A DNA stretch of 47,368 bases from Clostridiaceae bacterium (GTDB lineage: Bacteria > Bacillota > Clostridia > Acetivibrionales > DUMB01). A model generated the notes under the pieces. It saw only the letters and a program-made list of their open reading frames with translations. It made no database searches and was not told the DNA's origin. The position numbers were made by a program, and so were the translations under genes. Where the stretch lies: the NCBI GenBank assembly GCA_012840535.1, contig DULF01000047.1, positions 1-47,368 of the forward strand, given 5' to 3'. Of the stretch, positions 44,873-47,368 are shown piece by piece (the first letter of the stretch is position 1; every line of letters begins with the position of its first letter).

Positions 44873-46792
44873 CTACCTCTCATACCTATTGAAGCATCCC
44901 TTGAAGAAAAGCCTCAGCTTGCCGTTTCTCTTGCAATTGTTCCAGACATTGTTAAGGTAAGGCATTATATAGTAATCCAGCCCAAAGCCTCTGCCTGCTC
45001 CTCCCATAGTGGCTACGGAAGCAAAAATCATCCACCACGTACTCTTATAAATTCCTGTTGACGTTAAGAACATGAATAACAGTCCAAGTGAAATGACCGA
45101 ACCTACAAAAGTAAAAGCGCCGCCTATGAGCATTAAGCCAACTAAAATCTCAAGTATTACAACCAGCACCTGGAAAAACATTGCAAGGCCGTCAGTTGCC
45201 AATACAATATTTTTAAGGAACCATTCCACAAGATTAAAACTGCCTATATCAAGAATTTCCAGTTTTGCAAAAAGCTCGCTGGTAATCACATTTCCTTCAA
45301 CAAGCCTGCTTTCTTTCCCCAGGATAAAGTGGAAAATCTTTAAATCAAGGCTGAATATTTCATCAATTCTTCTAATAAAAGCTGCACTCGGTGTTGCCCC
45401 TGTTGTCCCGTCAGAAGCCATACCTAAAAATGAAGCAAGCATTGGAGAAGACAGCCAGCCTTGCTTTATCTTCTCAATACCTTCGTAAAGCCACATTATT
45501 CCAAAGAATACTCTCAGTGGAGCAAGCCACCATACCTGCATCTTTGTAGACCAGTGTTTTTCAAGGAAAAGTTTGCGTTGTTTACATTCAATGAATTCAT
45601 GGTAGATATACCGCCCTACTCCTCTAAAGCCTGTAATTTCCCAGAGATAGTGGATATTTACCAGATATTTCATTATGATGGAAAGCCAAACCGGAAGTAT
45701 TTTGCCCATGATTTCGGAAACAGTAAAATAACGCCCAACAGACACCATTGTTCCATGCATTTTGACTTTAACCTTTTCGAGGTCTTTTCCCCTTATTGAA
45801 TTCAGTATGTTTTTAGCTGCTCCTTTTGCAGTCTGAAGCGCGTTTTCAACCATGGCCGGATATGGCTTGTTATTTTCGTCAAGAAGGGCAGACATATCTC
45901 CTACCACATAAACATTATCATATTCTATACGGCAAAACTCATCGACCTCTACCCTGTTTGAGTTTGCTGCTGCTGAACAGTGCAGGTCATCCACGTCTTC
46001 ACAGGGTTTTATACCTGCTGCCCAAATGAGGGTCCTCGTGCCAATAAACTTATCTCCTATAAAGAAACCGTCTGCTTTAACATTATCAATAGTAGCATTA
46101 AGAATTATTTCTATACCAAGCTTTTTCTCCATGTACTCGTGAGCTTTCCTGGAATTCCTTTCATCAAGGGTGCTCAATATACGAGACATCATATCCACTA
46201 TTACAAGCCGTACTTCTTTGCGGTCTATTCCGTGTTCACGGGCAAGCTGCCTGGTCCAGTGGGCAAGTTCGCCAATCATTTCAACACCTGTGAACCCTGC
46301 ACCGCCAACAACAAACGTCAGCAACTTCTTTCTTTCTTCCTCATCCTTCTCCTGGGCGGCAAGGGTGAAACACTTCTTGATATGTTCGCGGATCTTTACG
46401 GCGTCTTCATAGGACCATAGGGTAAAAGCGTTATCCTCAAGACCATTTATACCATAAAAATTCGGTTTGCTTCCCATGGCCATAATGAGATAATCATAAC
46501 TGTATTCATTTTTATCTGAAAATACCCTGTTATTTGCAAAATCATATTTCGTTATTTCGTCATATACGACTTTGACATCAGTAAAATCGAATATTTCTTT
46601 CAGAGGTACACGAACAGCTTCTTCGGAAACACGATTCCCGGCAACTTCATGGATTTCGGTCAGAAGTGTGTGATAGTCGTTCTTGTCTATCAGTGTGATT
46701 TCTACCTCGTCCTTCCTTTTCAGTTTGTTTAAGGTTAGTGCAGCCTCGACACCTGCATAGCCGGCACCGATAATCACTACTCTCTTTGACAT
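44873..46792 (-). CDS. ndh2: Type II NADH dehydrogenase with DoxX-like membrane C-terminus
   Basis: 639 aa; ordinary NDH-2 is about 400. Residues 1-400 are the flavoprotein: FAD motif GAGYAG (9-14), NADH motif GGAGFTG (163-169) and VVGDMSA (296-302). The extra 240 residues hold about four membrane helices (near 420-441, 530-556, 560-578, 583-600) resembling DoxX. The first two are separated by an 85-residue loop with DGTTGAT at 461-467. Basic residues at the C-terminus and the cytoplasmic NADH domain put this loop outside. It passes electrons from NADH to quinone. The long C-terminus matches Listeria Ndh2 used for electron export. Confidence 0.92.
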   Translation of the reverse strand: MSKRVVIIGAGYAGVEAALTLNKLKRKDEVEITLIDKNDYHTLLTEIHEVAGNRVSEEAVRVPLKEIFDFTDVKVVYDEITKYDFANNRVFSDKNEYSYDYLIMAMGSKPNFYGINGLEDNAFTLWSYEDAVKIREHIKKCFTLAAQEKDEEERKKLLTFVVGGAGFTGVEMIGELAHWTRQLAREHGIDRKEVRLVIVDMMSRILSTLDERNSRKAHEYMEKKLGIEIILNATIDNVKADGFFIGDKFIGTRTLIWAAGIKPCEDVDDLHCSAAANSNRVEVDEFCRIEYDNVYVVGDMSALLDENNKPYPAMVENALQTAKGAAKNILNSIRGKDLEKVKVKMHGTMVSVGRYFTVSEIMGKILPVWLSIIMKYLVNIHYLWEITGFRGVGRYIYHEFIECKQRKLFLEKHWSTKMQVWWLAPLRVFFGIMWLYEGIEKIKQGWLSSPMLASFLGMASDGTTGATPSAAFIRRIDEIFSLDLKIFHFILGKESRLVEGNVITSELFAKLEILDIGSFNLVEWFLKNIVLATDGLAMFFQVLVVILEILVGLMLIGGAFTFVGSVISLGLLFMFLTSTGIYKSTWWMIFASVATMGGAGRGFGLDYYIMPYLNNVWNNCKRNGKLRLFFKGCFNRYER

Positions 46793-47180
46793 ATAATTTA
46801 CCCTCCCGTAAAATTAGCCTTTTTGCTCTATAAGCACTTATTTGTAATATGTGCTGTAAATTAATTTTGTATCATTTATTTATATAAAAAAATTATGTTT
46901 AACTTAAATACAACTATGATACTTTTTTAACATTCTTTTACACAATAATAGTAATAATAGCCGCCGACCAAAAAATAACTCAATGCTTATTATATTAATA
47001 CCCTTATTTCCAGTCTTTAAACTATTTATTTATATCGAGAAAAATATCATATTTGATTAACATAAAAAATATATCATACGTAATGCAACATTACATTACT
47101 ATTAAATATTTGCCATAATATGAATTTTCATCCTTTTTAATAAGCTTGTTATTATATCATATACCTGCATATTGAATACG
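46793..47180. other. AT-rich intergenic region upstream of ndh2
   Basis: About 390 bp with no credible ORF or RNA gene. It must contain the ndh2 promoter, but several AT-rich -10-like boxes make a choice unsafe. No Rex operator was recognised. Confidence 0.5.
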
Positions 47181-47212
47181 AAAAAAAGCATCTTCTTTTA
47201 AGAAGATGCTTT
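47181..47212 (-). terminator. Terminator of the tRNA-Phe/tRNA-Gly unit
   Basis: AAAGCATCTTCTT pairs with AAGAAGATGCTTT; the hairpin abuts tRNA-Gly and is followed by T7 on the minus strand. Confidence 0.85.
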
Positions 47213-47286
47213 GGAGCGGGTTACGAGATTTGAACTCGCGACTTTCACCTTGGCAAGGTGACACTCTACCGCTGAGTTAAACCCGC
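47212..47286 (-). tRNA. tRNA-Gly (GCC)
   Basis: Acceptor GCGGGTT pairs with AACCCGC, discriminator U, CCA encoded. The anticodon stem-loop CACCTTGCCAAGGTG gives GCC. T arm: GCGAG TTCAAAT CTCGT. Confidence 0.96.
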
Positions 47287-47291
47287 ATGAC

Positions 47292-47320
47292 CTGGATAAA
47301 TGCATTTTGCACTTATCCAG
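47292..47320 (-). other. Hairpin spacer between tRNA-Phe and tRNA-Gly
   Basis: CTGGATAA/TTATCCAG forms a perfect 8-bp stem. It lies in the 37-nt spacer and may be a processing signal of the tRNA precursor. Confidence 0.55.
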
Positions 47321-47323
47321 CAC

Positions 47324-47368
47324 TGGTGCCCAGAGCCGGAATCGAACCAGCCACACGAGGATTTTCAG
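47324..47368 (-). tRNA. tRNA-Phe (GAA), 5' part beyond window
   Basis: The visible 3' 45 nt start at CTGAAAATCC, the Phe anticodon loop and stem. They continue with T arm GCTGG TTCGATT CCGGC and the acceptor 3' strand TCTGGGC, then ACCA. The D arm and 5' acceptor are outside the window. Confidence 0.85.

Noticed and set aside
46793-47180. Rex operator upstream of ndh2
   Set aside because: Only partial matches such as TTGATTAACA occur; no two-armed TTGTTAA-type palindrome is visible.

Overview
The window looks like part of a low-GC, Gram-positive, anaerobic Clostridia chromosome (Firmicutes/Bacillota), perhaps a plant-polysaccharide degrader. The evidence is a ctsR-mcsA-mcsB-clpC operon with a CtsR box, a Rex repressor, CarD, YacL, RadA, a CwlD-type amidase, clostridial-style Shine-Dalgarno sites and AT-rich intergenic DNA. 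An alpha-L-rhamnosidase (GH78), a GH15 enzyme and a sugar ABC operon fit that lifestyle. I cannot name the species. I saw no transposase, prophage, CRISPR array or rRNA.

Layout. 1-2.7 kb: a copper-handling operon on the minus strand, made of an HMA/TauE/cupredoxin fusion followed by a copper-ATPase N-terminus that runs in frame into a response-regulator receiver domain at the window edge. 2.9-22.9 kb: the conserved Firmicutes neighbourhood ctsR-mcsA-mcsB-clpC-radA-(disA)-yacL-ispD-ispF is present but stretched by inserted genes (two convergent glycosyltransferases, GH15, a small ORF, an unknown 132-aa gene, carD, GH78, a NatAB-type ABC exporter). disA is missing from its usual place and ispF is atypical and inverted. 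23-26.5 kb: a DUF4349-like lipoprotein and an EF-G paralogue. 26.9-30.3 kb: aroF-tyrA-aroA aromatic amino acid operon. 30.4-33.8 kb: rex, cwlD, a HEAT-like protein and a small membrane protein, with short hairpin repeats between them. 33.9-34.0 kb: a MITE-like element. 34.2-41.8 kb: a PHP phosphoesterase, then a minus-strand sugar ABC operon (dehydrogenase, aldose epimerase, ATPase, permease, binding protein) facing a divergent AraC regulator. 41.8-46.8 kb: tRNA-Cys, then a locus resembling the Listeria extracellular electron transfer cluster (type II NADH dehydrogenase, polyprenyl diphosphate synthase, redox lipoprotein, ApbE flavin transferase). 47.2 kb to end: tRNA-Gly and a partial tRNA-Phe.

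How the genes work together. The most suggestive module is the ndh2-dmkB-lipoprotein-apbE block. The NADH dehydrogenase has a membrane C-terminal part with a DGTTGAT motif in a predicted outside loop, which looks like an ApbE flavinylation site, and the lipoprotein ends in a degenerate version of the same motif. A short hairpin repeat family lies in several intergenic regions; in two places the repeat arm supplies the TGA stop codon of the adjacent gene, and one tandem array shows compensatory base changes. Many ORF-track starts were moved to nearby start codons with clear ribosome binding sites.
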